A DNA stretch of 64,000 nt, from positions 16,758,001 through 16,822,000 of the forward strand of contig CM073545.1 in NCBI GenBank assembly GCA_037074615.1, in the 5' to 3' direction. This document shows, one piece after another, positions 22,573 through 34,466 of the stretch. Position numbers and translations under genes: made by a program. The first letter of the stretch is position 1. Every line of letters begins with the position of its first letter. The DNA is from Leucaena leucocephala. Its lineage: Eukaryota > Streptophyta > Magnoliopsida > Fabales > Fabaceae. Under the pieces are notes generated by a model, which ran no database searches, was not told the origin of the DNA, and worked only from the letters and a program-made list of their open reading frames with translations.

Positions 22573-24003
22573 GAGAGCTAACACAGTTAATACTTAGTTA
22601 AATTTTTTAAATATCTAATAAGAAATTTAATTCTTGATAGTATTTATAGACAGTCTCATGATTAGTAGTAAAAATATTTCAAAAAGTTTAGGATGCAAAA
22701 AAAATTAGTCGTTACTTGATTAAATGTAAAACTTAACAAAATAAATAATTTCCTCTTACTAAGGACTTTTGCAAGTGACTAGACCAGTGAGCTGCAGAGT
22801 AACGCATGTCGTGGGCGTGTGGCGCAGAGAACGGGAACAGATGCATGAAATCCAACGTGAATGTGAGGGAAGCAGATCTTCTCCTCTTCATTTCTCTCCT
22901 CATCCCTCAGTATCACTTTTCTTTTCATTTTTTGCCTTGCATACTCCGTTTGTTGCCTAAAAAAATATTTTTTTAAAAAAAGATTTTTTTAAAAACACTT
23001 TAAACAATGTTTTTAATTATTTTAAAAAAACGTATTTTTTTACAAAAACGTATTTTTTTAAAGAACTTATTTTTTTAAAAAACACTTAAAGTGTTTTTTA
23101 AAAAATACTTTTTAAAAAAATCTTATTTTTTAAAAAACACTTAAAGTGTTTTTTAAAAAATATTTTTTTTTAATTTTTTATTTTGTAACAGAATGGATAA
23201 AGGAAGGAGGTAAAGCAAAAAGAAGGAAAGAAAAGTGATACTGAGAGATGAGGAGAAAAATGAGAAGAAGAAGATCCGGATCCGAATGTGAGCGGCAGTG
23301 TCATTAAAGTTGCAGATGCTGTTACTGTGAGTTACAAGACCTTTCTTCTAAAGGAGCAAACACTAACAAAATAAAATTACAAGCGTTATCAAATGACTTT
23401 TCATTTTGTATTGGCTAATTTTGAACAAAAAAAGGATATTAAACATATATTTTACAACACTAAGTTAATTAAGGAATCAACTCATAAATTAAAATAAATA
23501 AATGCATTCAAATGACGTGTTTCTGTTCTAAAACTTTAAAAAAGAACTCGGTGATTATTAATTTAATCCACGCTAAAATTTTATATTTTTTTGTCTTAAG
23601 AAAATTCTTCTGACAAAGACAATATTTCACACAACAAAAAAAAGGAGACGCGCACCTAATTGCCTAATCCCATAAATTTTTCAAAATAATTATCTCACCA
23701 ACAGAGTAGTGACAGTGGAAGAATCGAAAGGGAGAGCAACACAACAAATTTATCCTACAATGGAAATAGACGGCAGGAGAAGGTGCCGCTGCCATTTGTG
23801 ATTGTAGGTATAGATAACTTGCGTCAAAGCTAAATACTTACTTTTCTGCAAAGATGTAATTATGTAAACATATAATACTAACAACATACAACTTACAGCA
23901 GTTGAGACACTATATTAATATGCCATCACTTAAATTTGGATTCTTACACTTTGATCTTTTCAAGTACAGTTACCTCACTATGATTTCTTGAGGCCTACGT
24001 AGA
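22573..24003. other. Intergenic sequence 3' of the receptor-kinase gene
   Basis: AT-rich DNA. It contains a foldback element at about 22865-23290 but no gene. Confidence 0.45.
22865..23290. mobile_element. Foldback element: inverted arms around an A/T palindromic core
   Basis: The left arm (about 22870-22960) and right arm (about 23180-23285) are imperfect inverted repeats. Both contain CTCAGTATCACTTTTCTTT, in opposite orientation, flanked by CT- or GA-rich sequence. Between them lies a roughly 200-bp core of T and A runs with two copies of the palindrome AAAACACTTAAAGTGTTTT. The structure could fold into one long hairpin. It may be a foldback or MITE transposon. No target duplication is certain. 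Confidence 0.6.
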
Positions 24004-27000
24004 TTAGACTCTGCTTTCATGATCACCGGCTTCTTCGTGATAATAAGGGGAGAGTTTTCCGTCCCTCTTCACAGTACTTCTGGATTTTGGATCTGCAGAA
24101 ACTTCCTGAAGCATTTTCACCACTCGACGCATGGAAGGACGAGTTATGGGAAGACAGCTTGTGCAAAGAAGCCCTATACTGAGTACCTTGCTGATTTGTT
24201 CTTCGTATTTGGAATCAAGACATGGATCAATCACTTTATCTATTCCTTTCTCTTTCAATGATTTGGAAACCCATTTCACCAAATCTTCTTCTCCATACTG
24301 TGAATCAATGGGGGGTTTCCCTGTCACCAGTTCAAGAATAACCACTCCAAAGCTATAAATATCACTCTTTTCATTCACCCGAAGGGTATAGGCGTACTCT
24401 GTACCAGATTCAACCATAACATATATCATTAGTGTTTGAATTTTATCAGGCTAATGAATGAAGCATGATCTAAAAGAACAGAACAGAGAAGGAATCCCAA
24501 ATTCAGATTGAGTAAACTAAGTTCACAAACCTGGTGCAATGTAACCATAAGATCCGGCAATGACAGACATGGATCCTCCGCCTTGGCCGGCTCCACTGAA
24601 CATTTTGGCAACCCCAAAATCTGCTACTTTTGCCCCAAACTCTCCATCTAGCAGTATATTGTTAGACTTCACGTCCCTGTGAGCAATTGGTGGGACACAA
24701 TCGTGGTGCAAATAAGAAAGTCCCTCAGCAGCATCAATGGCAATCTTATATCTGGTTGGCCAATCCAACAAGCTTTTCTTGCTACTGTGAAGTATGTCAG
24801 CCAAGCTTCCATTTGACATGTATTCATAGACTAGAAGCTTGCTATCCCCAGTGTTGCAGCAACACCATAGCCTTACAATATTCTTGTGTCTGATCTTTCC
24901 CAAGGTCTCAACTTCAACTTCGAATTCATCTTTCTCAGGACCAACACTTCCATCTTCTTTCTTAGTTGCCCTCCAGAGTTTCTTCACTGCCACTATCTCG
25001 CCATTGCTAAGCGCTACTTTGTAGACCTTTCCAGATGCTCCGCTCCCAATCACGTTATCTTCACTCAGCAACTTAACAATCTCAAGCTCGCTGAATCCAT
25101 ACCTGTGAAATGATCTCCACTTTGACACGTTAAATCCTTTTCTCAATTTCTTGAAGCTTCGGTATTTGAAGTAAAACCATGCAACCCCAACAACAAATAC
25201 AATACCAGAAAGCACAAATATTGACCGGAAAAGCCACAGATACCTCGGGTTCTTACTTTCACCGTAGTGTGGACAAAGTCCATAGAGATTACCACAGAGG
25301 CCCTGATTCCCTATGAAACACTTTCTGTAATTCTCGTTGTCATAAAGAAAAGGAATGTTCCCAGAAAGATGATTGTATGACAAATTCAGCGAATTGAGCT
25401 TCAAGTTTTGCAACTGGGGTGGAATTTCACAACATAACTGATTGCTTGAAAGATCAAGATAATTGAGCACAGGCAAGCTCCCTATTTCCTTTGGAATATT
25501 CCCGTCAAGCATATTGTTTGCCAAGTTAAGCTCACTGAGCTTATTCAATTCATCAATTTCTCCAGGTATTGCTCCGGAAAGTTTATTGTCACTGAGATCA
25601 AGCCTTCCCAACTGGCTCAGCTTGACTATACTGGCCGGAATCTGACCAGAGAATGTATTATGGCTGCCATCAAAGTCAACAAGATTATTCAACGACCCAA
25701 TCTCATCAGGTATCGAATCAGAAAATTGGTTGTTCGAAATTAACAACTGTGACAGATTACGAGCACCAGATATTTTGCTGGAAATTTGCCCAGATAGAGA
25801 ATTATGAAGAAGCTCCAGCAAATACATGTGAGGTAGACCCCAGAGAGAATCAGGAACTATGCCTGAGAGATTGTTATTCCTCATTCGGACCCTGTTTAAG
25901 CTCGTGCATTCTCCCAGACTCTGAGGAATTTTCCCAGAAAATGAATTGTAAATCAAAATCAGGGCTACCAACTAGCCTCCTTCACACAAAAGTCTCCGGT
26001 ATTTCATCATAAAACTGATTGTACGAAACGTCAAGAACCATGAGCTTCGAGTTATTACCAAGAGCACTTGGTAACTTCCCCGTAAGCGTATTGTTAAACA
26101 ATTTGAGCTCCTGCAGATTCGGCGAAAGAGCTATGCTCTCTGGTAAGAGTCCAACAAGTTTATTGTCGTTCAAATTAAGAGATTCGAGCTCCAACCGGCA
26201 CAACTCATCAGGAATCGTCCCAGTCAACATGTTCGTCGACGCATCGAAGCGTCTCAGATTCGTCAGCTTTGACATTCCGACAGGTATCTTGCCGGAGAGT
26301 GAGTTCTGATACAGCTCGAGTTGAACGAGGCTCTTAATCCCCACAATTGATTCCGGAATAGACCCATTGAGTCTGTTCATGGAAAAGTCCAGGTTCCAAA
26401 GCCGAGTGAGACGACCCAACCGGAATCGGACCAACTAAGTTACAATAAGTGAGCCATAGTTCCTCGATGTTCTTCAGGTTACCAAATTCAACCGGTATAG
26501 GACTCGGAGCAAAGGGGTTATAAGCAAGTCGAAGAACTCTGAGGGAAGAAATATTACCCAGAGAACTCGGTACTGTCCCGTTCAGCAGATTCATAACGAG
26601 CTCAAGCGATTCGAATCGCTGGAACTGACCAAAAGACGCCGGAATATCGCCGGAGAGGTTATTGAAAGAGAGGTCCAGATGCCGTAGACCTGAAATTTGC
26701 GAAAGCGTGTCCAGGATGGGACCCACGAGGGCGTTCTGAGAGAGATTGAGAAACTGAAGATGACGACAGTCGGAGATATCGGCGGGAAGCGAAGAGTTGA
26801 TCAAGTTGTTGCAGAAGGAGATGAATGTGAGGGAAGGGAGGCGGCAAAGGATGGTGGGGAAGGGTCCCTGAAGCTGTGCGTTGGGGAGGTTGAGAGAAGT
26901 GACGTCGCCGGAGTGAGTGTCGCAGGTGATGCCGAACCAGTTGCAGGGGGTGGCATCACGGAGGTTCCAGTTAGAAAGAGCATTGTCGGGATCAGAGAGT

Positions 27001-27077
27001 TGAAGCTTGACCTGGTGAAGGAAGAGACCGTCTTGAGTTAGAGAGAGAGTGAAGGGAGGAGAGAGAAGGAGAAGCAT
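24004..27077 (-). pseudogene. HSL1-like LRR receptor kinase (HAESA family, LRR-XI), disrupted
   Basis: Minus strand: exon 1 24531-27077, exon 2 24004-24398, with the usual intron after GYIAP. The order is a short hydrophobic start, an N-cap with CNWFGITCD, about 20 LRRs, a C-cap (FIGNQGLCGNLYGLC), a membrane segment near WLFRSIFVLSGIVFVVGVAW, and a complete kinase (GSGASGKVYK, VAVKKLW, HRDVKSNN, DFG). These residues match Arabidopsis HSL1, a plasma-membrane peptide receptor. Two breaks interrupt the LRRs. Near 26420 the frame changes inside NLVGPIP (bases are missing before LGRLTRL). Near 25975-25990 the frame changes again, and the downstream frame has a TAG at 25974-25972 where relatives encode Lys. 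I infer a pseudogene, or an error-prone stretch of assembly. The kinase half alone is intact. Confidence 0.85.
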
Positions 27078-28277
27078 GGTAGGCGGCGCTTCTTCGTGTC
27101 CAGCTTCTGGCGCAAGGTGGGGAAGGATTTGAAGAGACCAAAATCTCATAATCATTAATTTGGAATTTTTTATAATATTTTTTAACTGTAAGTTTTGTTT
27201 ATTATGTATTTTATTTGATGAGTGGATGTCTTAAGAAAATTTTATATATATATATATATATTGGATCATTCAAAATCTATAGCATCACACGTGCATGGTG
27301 AGATGGGAAAGAAATAAACAAAAATAGATCCCACTTCTGTCCGTTTTTGTTGATTTGTCAGAGGTGGGGGTAAAGCATGAAAACGAGTGTTTTTTTTTTA
27401 TCAAATACTAATATTATCATTTATGGGAAAAGGCTTACACTTGATACTACAAATACTCTTATAATTAAATAGTAGTTCTTCAATTTTTAATATAAAAATT
27501 AATTAATTTTTTTAAATAAATTAATTATAATTAATATAAAAAATTAATTTATATAGATTAAAAAATTATAATATAAATTTATTTTGAGAAATTATATTTA
27601 ATTTTAATTAATTTATTTTTTAATTTTATTAAATTTTATATAAAGAGTTAACTAGAGTAATTGTAAAATGGATAAAAAAACGAAATATGAATGGACGGAG
27701 GAGGACTGGAGGAGGAGGAGGTGGGGGGATGAAAGAGGAAGGATGATAGGATGTGGAGCGTCGGGCGGAGTGACATCGAGAGGGGACAGTCAACCATGCG
27801 GTCAACGTCGCCACTTAAATGCTCTCTCTTCCGCTAATGAATTCCAATTCCCCCTGCTTTCCCATTCCCTCTTGGAACAGATTAAACCTCCCCCAACTAA
27901 TAAGTGATCCTGCTAGCTCCATTTTTAATCATTATTTATATTAATTAAACCATATTGACATATGGTTTACATTATCGAAATGGAGATATATTGATACCGA
28001 TGATGAAACTACTACGGTAAAACAAAATTCAAATGTGGTTCAAGTTTAGGAAATTAAATATGTTGCCTCATTCATGTTAGTTTGTTGATTTTTTTAGTAA
28101 TGTACGATAACATTAGAAAAATGTTATAATATGTTTAATTGTGTTTTTTTAAAGAAAAAAAATCAGTGAATTAAATTAAATGAACCAATCTAACCAAGTC
28201 ACATGCCTCGTTAGATCTTCAACTCATTTAATTGAAGTAGATTAAATATATAAACCATACAGCTTGTTTAAGAGAGT

Positions 28278-29410
28278 TATTGGTCTATTTAGTTCACCCA
28301 TATCATTTTGATATTTCTAAACTTAGAAGTCACATTCAACTTTATTTATTCCACCACATTATCATATGAAATAGTGCTATGTATTGAAACTTAAAGGTAA
28401 TATTAATATTATTAATATAAAATTAGTTTAATAAGTTAAAATTTTATTAGATCTTTCTAAATTTTAAGTTATATTTTAAAAAAATATTTATATTAAAAAA
28501 AATAACTATGAATTTTAAAATTATAACATTTAATAATAAAATCTAGTTAATATTATATATATAAAAAAAAGTAGGATTGATGTTGTGGTCACCCACGTTG
28601 CTTAAATATTGGGGCATAATTCATCACTTTATTTTGTATTAAATACAAATAATAAAATAATATTTTTTTATTTTTAGTATAAAATATATTTAATTAATTT
28701 AATTAAATTAAATAAATTAGTTATATTAATTAATATAATATTTTTTTTAAAATATGTGAACTATTTTTTTTAATTATCTCAATCTTTCTTTTATTTGATT
28801 ATTATTATAGAATATCAATAAAAATAATTTAAAAAAATAGATAAATATAAAAAATATATCTTATATTTAAATTATTAGTCTATTTAGTTTACCCATATCA
28901 TTTTGATATTTCTAAACCCAGTCACATTCAACTTTGTCCCACGACGATATCATATGAAATCGTGGTATGTGTTGAAACTTAAAAGTAATATTGATATTAT
29001 TAATATAGAGTTAGCCACATAAATTGAGGTCTCATTAATTTTTTTTAAAATTTAAATTCAATTTCTAAAAAAATATCTATATTATGAGATATAGCTATGA
29101 ATTATAATATTTAATAATAAAATTTGATAAATATTATATAAAAAAGTAGTATTGATATTGTGAGCACCCAAGTTGGTTAAATACTGGGGCATTATTCATC
29201 ATTTTATCTTATATTTAATATACATAATAAAATAATACTTTCTATTATTTTTAATATAATATATATTTAATTAATAAATTAAATTAATTAGTATAACATT
29301 TTTTTAAAATACATTAACTATATTTTTTAATTATCTATATATTTCTCTTATTTAATTATTATTATGAGAGTATCAATAGAGTTAATTTAAAAAAAATATA
29401 TTTTATATTT
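28278..29410 (+). repeat. Tandem segmental duplication, unit about 594 bp
   Basis: Unit 1 starts at 28278 (TTATTGGTCTATTTAG) and unit 2 at 28872 (TTATTAGTCTATTTAG). Shared blocks follow in order at a near-constant offset: CCCATATCATTTTGATATTT, GTTGAAACTTAAAAGTAATA-like, and GGGGCAT(A/T)ATTCATCA(C/T)TTTAT. The second unit is slightly shorter and diverged. A part of the unit also recurs at about 47836-47970. It is non-coding and looks like an old duplication of a composite AT-rich repeat. Confidence 0.75.
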
Positions 29411-29519
29411 ATCATCAATATCAACTCCATAATTATTTTTTATATTAAGAACAAGATGAATATTATCAATAATAATTTTTAAAAGTACAAACAAGATATC
29501 ATAGAAAACATTAAGATCT

Positions 29520-29735
29520 TACAAGATACTCGTCCGGTCTTTAATATATTATACGTTTAACTAATTTAATTAAATTAAAAAATTAATTAACATGTTATAT
29601 ATTTTATAAAATACTCTAATCATCTTTCTTAATTATTTTTCCCTCTTATTTAATTATCGTTGATAAATTATTAATATGAGTCATTTAAAAAAAATATAAA
29701 AAATATATCTTATTATAATTAATATTAACTAGATA
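29520..29735 (+). repeat. AT-rich dispersed repeat (MITE-like), copy
   Basis: Shares the ordered blocks TTTAATTAAATTAAAAAATT, ATGTTATATATTTTATAAAA and TCTTATTTAATTATC with the copies at 6530, 28690 and 29270, and inverted with 51360 and 55760. AT bias limits certainty on edges. Confidence 0.4.
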
Positions 29736-30849
29736 TATAGAAACAATAATTGTTGCTATTTGATATAGGTTTGTGGATCATTTATAGGTGACCATGATAT
29801 ATAAGGTGCAGCCGAATGAATGAATGATCGAGGATTGGAGATGAAGTGAATGAATGGATTCAATTTCAAAAAAGGTAAGGCAGTCTCCTTATTGACCAAA
29901 TTTATTATAATGATGCCTCCCCACAATCCCCCATTTTCAAACCAAACTTTACACTGTTCCTGCCTTTTCTTCTTCCATTGACATCCATCCCACAATAGAT
30001 GCTTCCTTCCATCTTTTCATTTTCAATCCCACTTTTACATGCATTTTCCTACAAAAATGTTATTCGCATCTCAATCATTATAATGTATTTAAAATATTTT
30101 ACATATGTTTGGATTATCATTGATAAAAGTATTTTTTATTATATTTGATTTCTATAAAATAAGTTCAAATAAAAGTCAACTAATATAATAGAATTTATAT
30201 TTAGATAAATTTATATAAAAAATGATATATTATAAAAATAGTTTTAAAATATTTAAATATAAAAAAATATATAAGTAAAAAGAGTTATTTCATCTTTAAA
30301 TTAATTTTTTAAAAAAGAGTCAATTGTCTATAAAGTCATGCACAACCCAACATAAATTAGTTTTAAGTCTAAAGTAGTTTAAGATATCTGGGTTCCCACA
30401 CACACAAAAAAAAATCGTAGTATGACTTCAAATTATTTTATATCATTGCGAACTAGCGAGAACCAAACATACATTATAAGAATTACGTTTTTAAAAAAAA
30501 AAAAAAAAGTGAGTGACACAGAGTCAGTAATAATTTGTATGCTTGTTAAAGTTTATACTAGTGTATATAAGAGGAACCCGGGGAGCCATTGGTTGGCCTT
30601 GGAGGGTGCTATTGTGCTAATCGGGTTGCAGGAGGAGTTATACAAATTATTATAGGAGAACAAATCATTTTTCCAACACATTCTTCAAATAACTATTAAT
30701 ATGAAATATAAACATTAAGAAAAAAATTACCAATAAATATCAAATAAAAAATTAGATATAGTTATACTTTTTAAATTTTATTTAGGTTAAATTACATTTA
30801 ACGTCATAAAATTAATAATGTCGCATCATTTAGACGGTGAAAATCACCA

Positions 30850-30915
30850 AAAACTTTTGTAGTGTGGACCCCTCTTTACAAAACGTTTGACGAGGGGTCT
30901 ACACTGCAAAAGCCT
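30850..30915. repeat. Imperfect inverted repeat (hairpin)
   Basis: The left arm TTTTGTAGTGTGGACCCCTC and the reverse complement of the right arm (CTTTTGCAGTGTAGACCCCTC, shown in part) pair over about 20 bp around a 17-bp loop. It lies in a non-coding stretch and may be the inner end of a decayed MITE. Confidence 0.6.
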
Positions 30916-31393
30916 GACGGAATTATAATTTCTTGGGATTAACCTCATAATCCCCTGCCTAACTAAGTCATGGATTTTTTAATTTCCACGTGTTATGCTC
31001 TTTCTTTTTTTCTGGTTTCGAGTTTTGGGTGCCTTGTCCTTTCATTTCTTCAACTTGATATTAAGTGAAGCAGTCATTGTTAAGGGTATTGGCAATCTTT
31101 GGTTGAAATATGAAGAAATATGAAACGAAGAAGTTGGTCATGATTGAAGGGGTTTGTGTGGTAGAGTTGATGGGAAATACGGCAAATTAGAATGTAGAGA
31201 AGTGTAAGTCTAAATCAGAGAGAAGAAAGTAATATGTGAATGTGAGTGATTAGTATTTCAAACAGACAACTACCCACCTCTCTCCCTCCCCTCCCTAATC
31301 ACTTGAGCACTCTACCCTCCACCCCCACCCTACTCCCTTCACTGCAAAATCCTAATATTATTTTAATTTATTGTATTCTGTTTTTTTTATAAA

Positions 31394-31640
31394 AAAAAAA
31401 TTAGAAAAGGGTTGGGTTCACCCACGATCTAAGGGCAGGGCGAAGTTTTCATTCCTCTTAGGCGATATCAATATCAGGCAGAACTAACCGTATATTACCC
31501 TTAGGCGTAAACCTAAGCACTTATTAGAAGTTAGGATACCTCCCCAAGTGTCGTGATTGAAACCATAACAAAGTGATAGTCCTTAGAGATCGAACACGCT
31601 CTAAATAGTCACATGTCTACCGAGAGACAATGGGTTAATT
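31394..31640 (-). mobile_element. SINE-like repeat, family C, copy 2
   Basis: The best-kept copy of the family. On the minus strand it runs from AACCCATTGTCTCTCGG through a B-box-like GTGTTCGATCT, TTAGGTTTACGCCTAAGGG and GATCGTGGGTGAACCC, to an A/T-rich tail. It aligns block by block with 4870-5130 and 49985-50225. Confidence 0.75.
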
Positions 31641-34466
31641 TATTGCATTCCCAACATGAAGATGCAGGTGAGAGTGTTAAGCCCAATTTCAATCATTTTA
31701 GTGGGCTGGGCCAAACGTGAATGGATGGATAGTGGGCTCAAGGCATTGTTTCCCCAGCTTTACTAAAAACTGCTCCAATATGTAACAAAAAAAAAAACTG
31801 CTCCCATATCCGCTTCCTCGCATTCCCATTGCTTCGCCAATTTCGTCAAGTCATTTCCAATAAAAGCCTTTTTACCACTTACATGACCATAATTAATAAT
31901 GCTCAACCTTACCAACCAACATGGTTAGGGGTTACTCCCAATGACAAACTCAAATTTAAATTCCTGCAAGAAAATGTACTTATATTTAATAAATACTTGA
32001 TAAACTCACCAAATATAAATTACCTTATAGAAGGATTCTAAAAAAATAAACAATTTGTATTTTGGTATTGTCCCTTTTACATCGAGAATTTCACGGGCCA
32101 AAACTAATATGGATTAGGTCAGGGGACTTTTTCGAGGGGACGTTCTATCACCTTTTGATAAAATATTCCTAGACTTAACCTTGATTAAGTTGGAATAATT
32201 CTTTTACCCATGATCAATTTAAATAGTATTTTATTAGTTATGCTTCTCAGGCAAATGCTTCTCTTGCACCAAACGTGGCTTTAACTGTCACTTTGACGTT
32301 GAATTGACATTTGCGTAACTCTGTATAGCCACTTGATTCTCTTTTTATAAAGCTGATTTGTACAAATACCTAAGTAGCGGCTTTATTTATTAAAAAAAGA
32401 AAACCTAACGTAGTTTATCTTTGCTGTTTAATTTAGTATATAATAGGATAAAATTTGAAAAAAGGTTTATCAAAAAAAGATTTTTATATAATTTAAAAAA
32501 AAAATAGAAAATAGTTTATAAAAAAAATAATTTTAAACAAATGACTGTTTACTAGAAGATTTTTTGTAATAGAAAATTTATTAGAAATAATATAATTTTA
32601 TTAAAAATATGAGAGAGAGGAGAGAAGAGAGAGGGTGTAAAAAAGAAAAGAGAGAGGAGAGATAAGAGAGAGTGGAGAAGAAAGACGAGAGAGGAAAGAT
32701 GGTATAAGAAAAAGTAAGAGTAAAATAATAATTAGGTAATCTAATAAGCTCTTTTATTATTCTATAAGTTAGTCTCAGTAATTTATCTAAAATTTTTATT
32801 TTAAACTATAGTTTAATCAAAAAATTCTTTTAGACAAATATAACTATTTGTTTTAAAATTTTATCAAACTAATATTTAAACAAAACTACTATTTTAAAAT
32901 CTTAATTTAAGATTTTTAAACTGCCACAATATACACGAAAAAAACCGCTATACTTTCAAACTAGAAAGCAAAAATAATCAAGAAAAACATGCTTAGACTC
33001 TTCCATATGAATCAACTGTCAATCTCAACTGCATAATATTTATGTCAACATATTAGGTATTAACTCGATGTTTAGGAGTATAAAAACTTTTTTTATAAAT
33101 AAGAAATCATAAATTCTACTTATAACCTAGTTTATTACTATACTAACTGTTCATTTTATTTAAAATCATATCAACCAGATAATTAATGTTCAAGTGAGAG
33201 CTACCAATTGTAATTAATTTGAAGATGTAACTCCAGGGACTTAATAATCATACTTTAATGTTTTATAAAATGTTGATTTGAAAAAATAAATAAATAAATG
33301 GACGATATGATTCAAAATAAGTACAGATTACACTTTACAGTGTTACTACTAATTTAATCCGTAATTAACTGGGCAGCATTTAATTTTACCCCCACCGTAA
33401 CAAATTAGCGTAAGGTGCACGCGCGAGAATGTGCGTGAGGTGGGACTCAAGTGGGGAAGCTGAGACGAAACGTACGACAACGTCCCACAACGAACACAAA
33501 CCGTCGAAAGGATGGAGCGGGTTTAGATCAAACGATGGCTACGGAAAAACACAAACACGACCCAAAATTTCAAACCTCCACCCTCAAATCCCTTTTCCAA
33601 GAAAACCCGAGAAAACAGAAATCCATCAAAGAGAAAAGGTCAGAGCGAGAAATCGAAACTCACACAAAACCACGATAATCCTCGTTGGGGAATCAATCGC
33701 CGGGTTGCGTTCACTCTCATTTCAACGAAAAAGCCAGCTGACTGACAACAAATGCCCATCTTCTCTCTTTAAAACATCTGAATTTATTATTCCTTTCCTC
33801 CTCTCTTTATCAGTTTTTATATTTTTCATCTCTCTGAAACATTATCGAACCTATTATATGATTTGAAACATAAAAATTGCAAAAAGCGAATAAAATTATG
33901 GCAGCGATTGGGGAGGGCAATGGCATGACTGTTCGTTCGTTTGTTCGTAGTTTCTCTTTTCATCAAAGATCAAAATACCTCTCCTATTTTTATTATTGTT
34001 GCATTCTTCTTTTTCTCCGTAATCTATACTGTTGTAGTATTAATTATTATTGTTTGTTATTCCCAAAATCTAACCGCACATCTCAATCACACCCTCAGAA
34101 AACTTCTTCGATTCCCATAGAGAGAGACTCCCAGTATACTAGAGAGAGAAAGTCTGAATTTGTACCCGCAACTTCCCCGTCAAGCCCACATGGACGGTTT
34201 CGTGTTTCGAATGGGGTAAAAGGATTGTCAGTTCTTCTCCATTTTTTCTTTCTCAGGGTCTTTTTTTTTATTATTTCTGGGTTGTTTACGAAAGCTTTAG
34301 GGGCCTCAGTTCGTTGGGCGATTGTGTTCCGTGAGGTGTTTGGCGTGGTTTTGTGGAACTGTGATTTTTTCTTTGTCCCCAGGAGCAATTTATTGTGTAA
34401 TGTTAATTGTTCTGTGGGGTTTAATTAGTTGGGACTTCTGTGCGAGCGTGAGTTGGGTCCTTAGCA
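31641..34466. other. Intergenic and RLT 5' leader region
   Basis: Bases 31641-33360 are AT-rich and include a GA-cored MITE-like element (32440-32935). From about 33400 the base composition rises. 33700-34466 probably contains the promoter and 5' leader (possibly with an upstream intron) of the homeobox-DDT gene. Open frames at 33429-33866 and 33877-34428 show no protein-like composition. Confidence 0.45.
32440..32935 (+). mobile_element. GA-cored MITE-like element, copy 1
   Basis: An AT-rich element with a purine tract of GAGAGAGG-type repeats at about 32610-32705. It is flanked by blocks shared with 54745-55310 (same strand) and 53688-54256 (opposite strand): ATTTTATTAAAAATATGAGAG, AGTAAGAGTAAAATAATAAT (parts quoted) and TTTTAGACAAATATAACTAT. 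It is non-coding and the most decayed copy. Confidence 0.6.

Larger units (their letters stand above)
27078..31390. other. Intergenic region upstream of the receptor-kinase gene
   Basis: AT-rich DNA with no gene. It includes a TA run (27242-27262), a purine-rich patch at 27690-27760, a tandem 0.59 kb duplication (28278-29410), another AT-rich repeat copy (29520-29735), an A run at 30492-30506 and a hairpin at 30850-30915. Confidence 0.45.

Noticed and set aside
24019..26309. Several plus-strand open frames
   Set aside because: They are antisense to the receptor-kinase exons and mirror its LRR and kinase codons.
27668..27907. A Trp/Arg-rich protein from a purine-rich patch
   Set aside because: Purine repeats in frame; no homology that I recognise and no gene context.
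33877..34428. A 183-residue Phe/Tyr/Ser-rich protein just upstream of RLT
   Set aside because: Low-complexity frame in the likely 5' leader; no conserved motif, and the RLT start at 34467 explains the locus.
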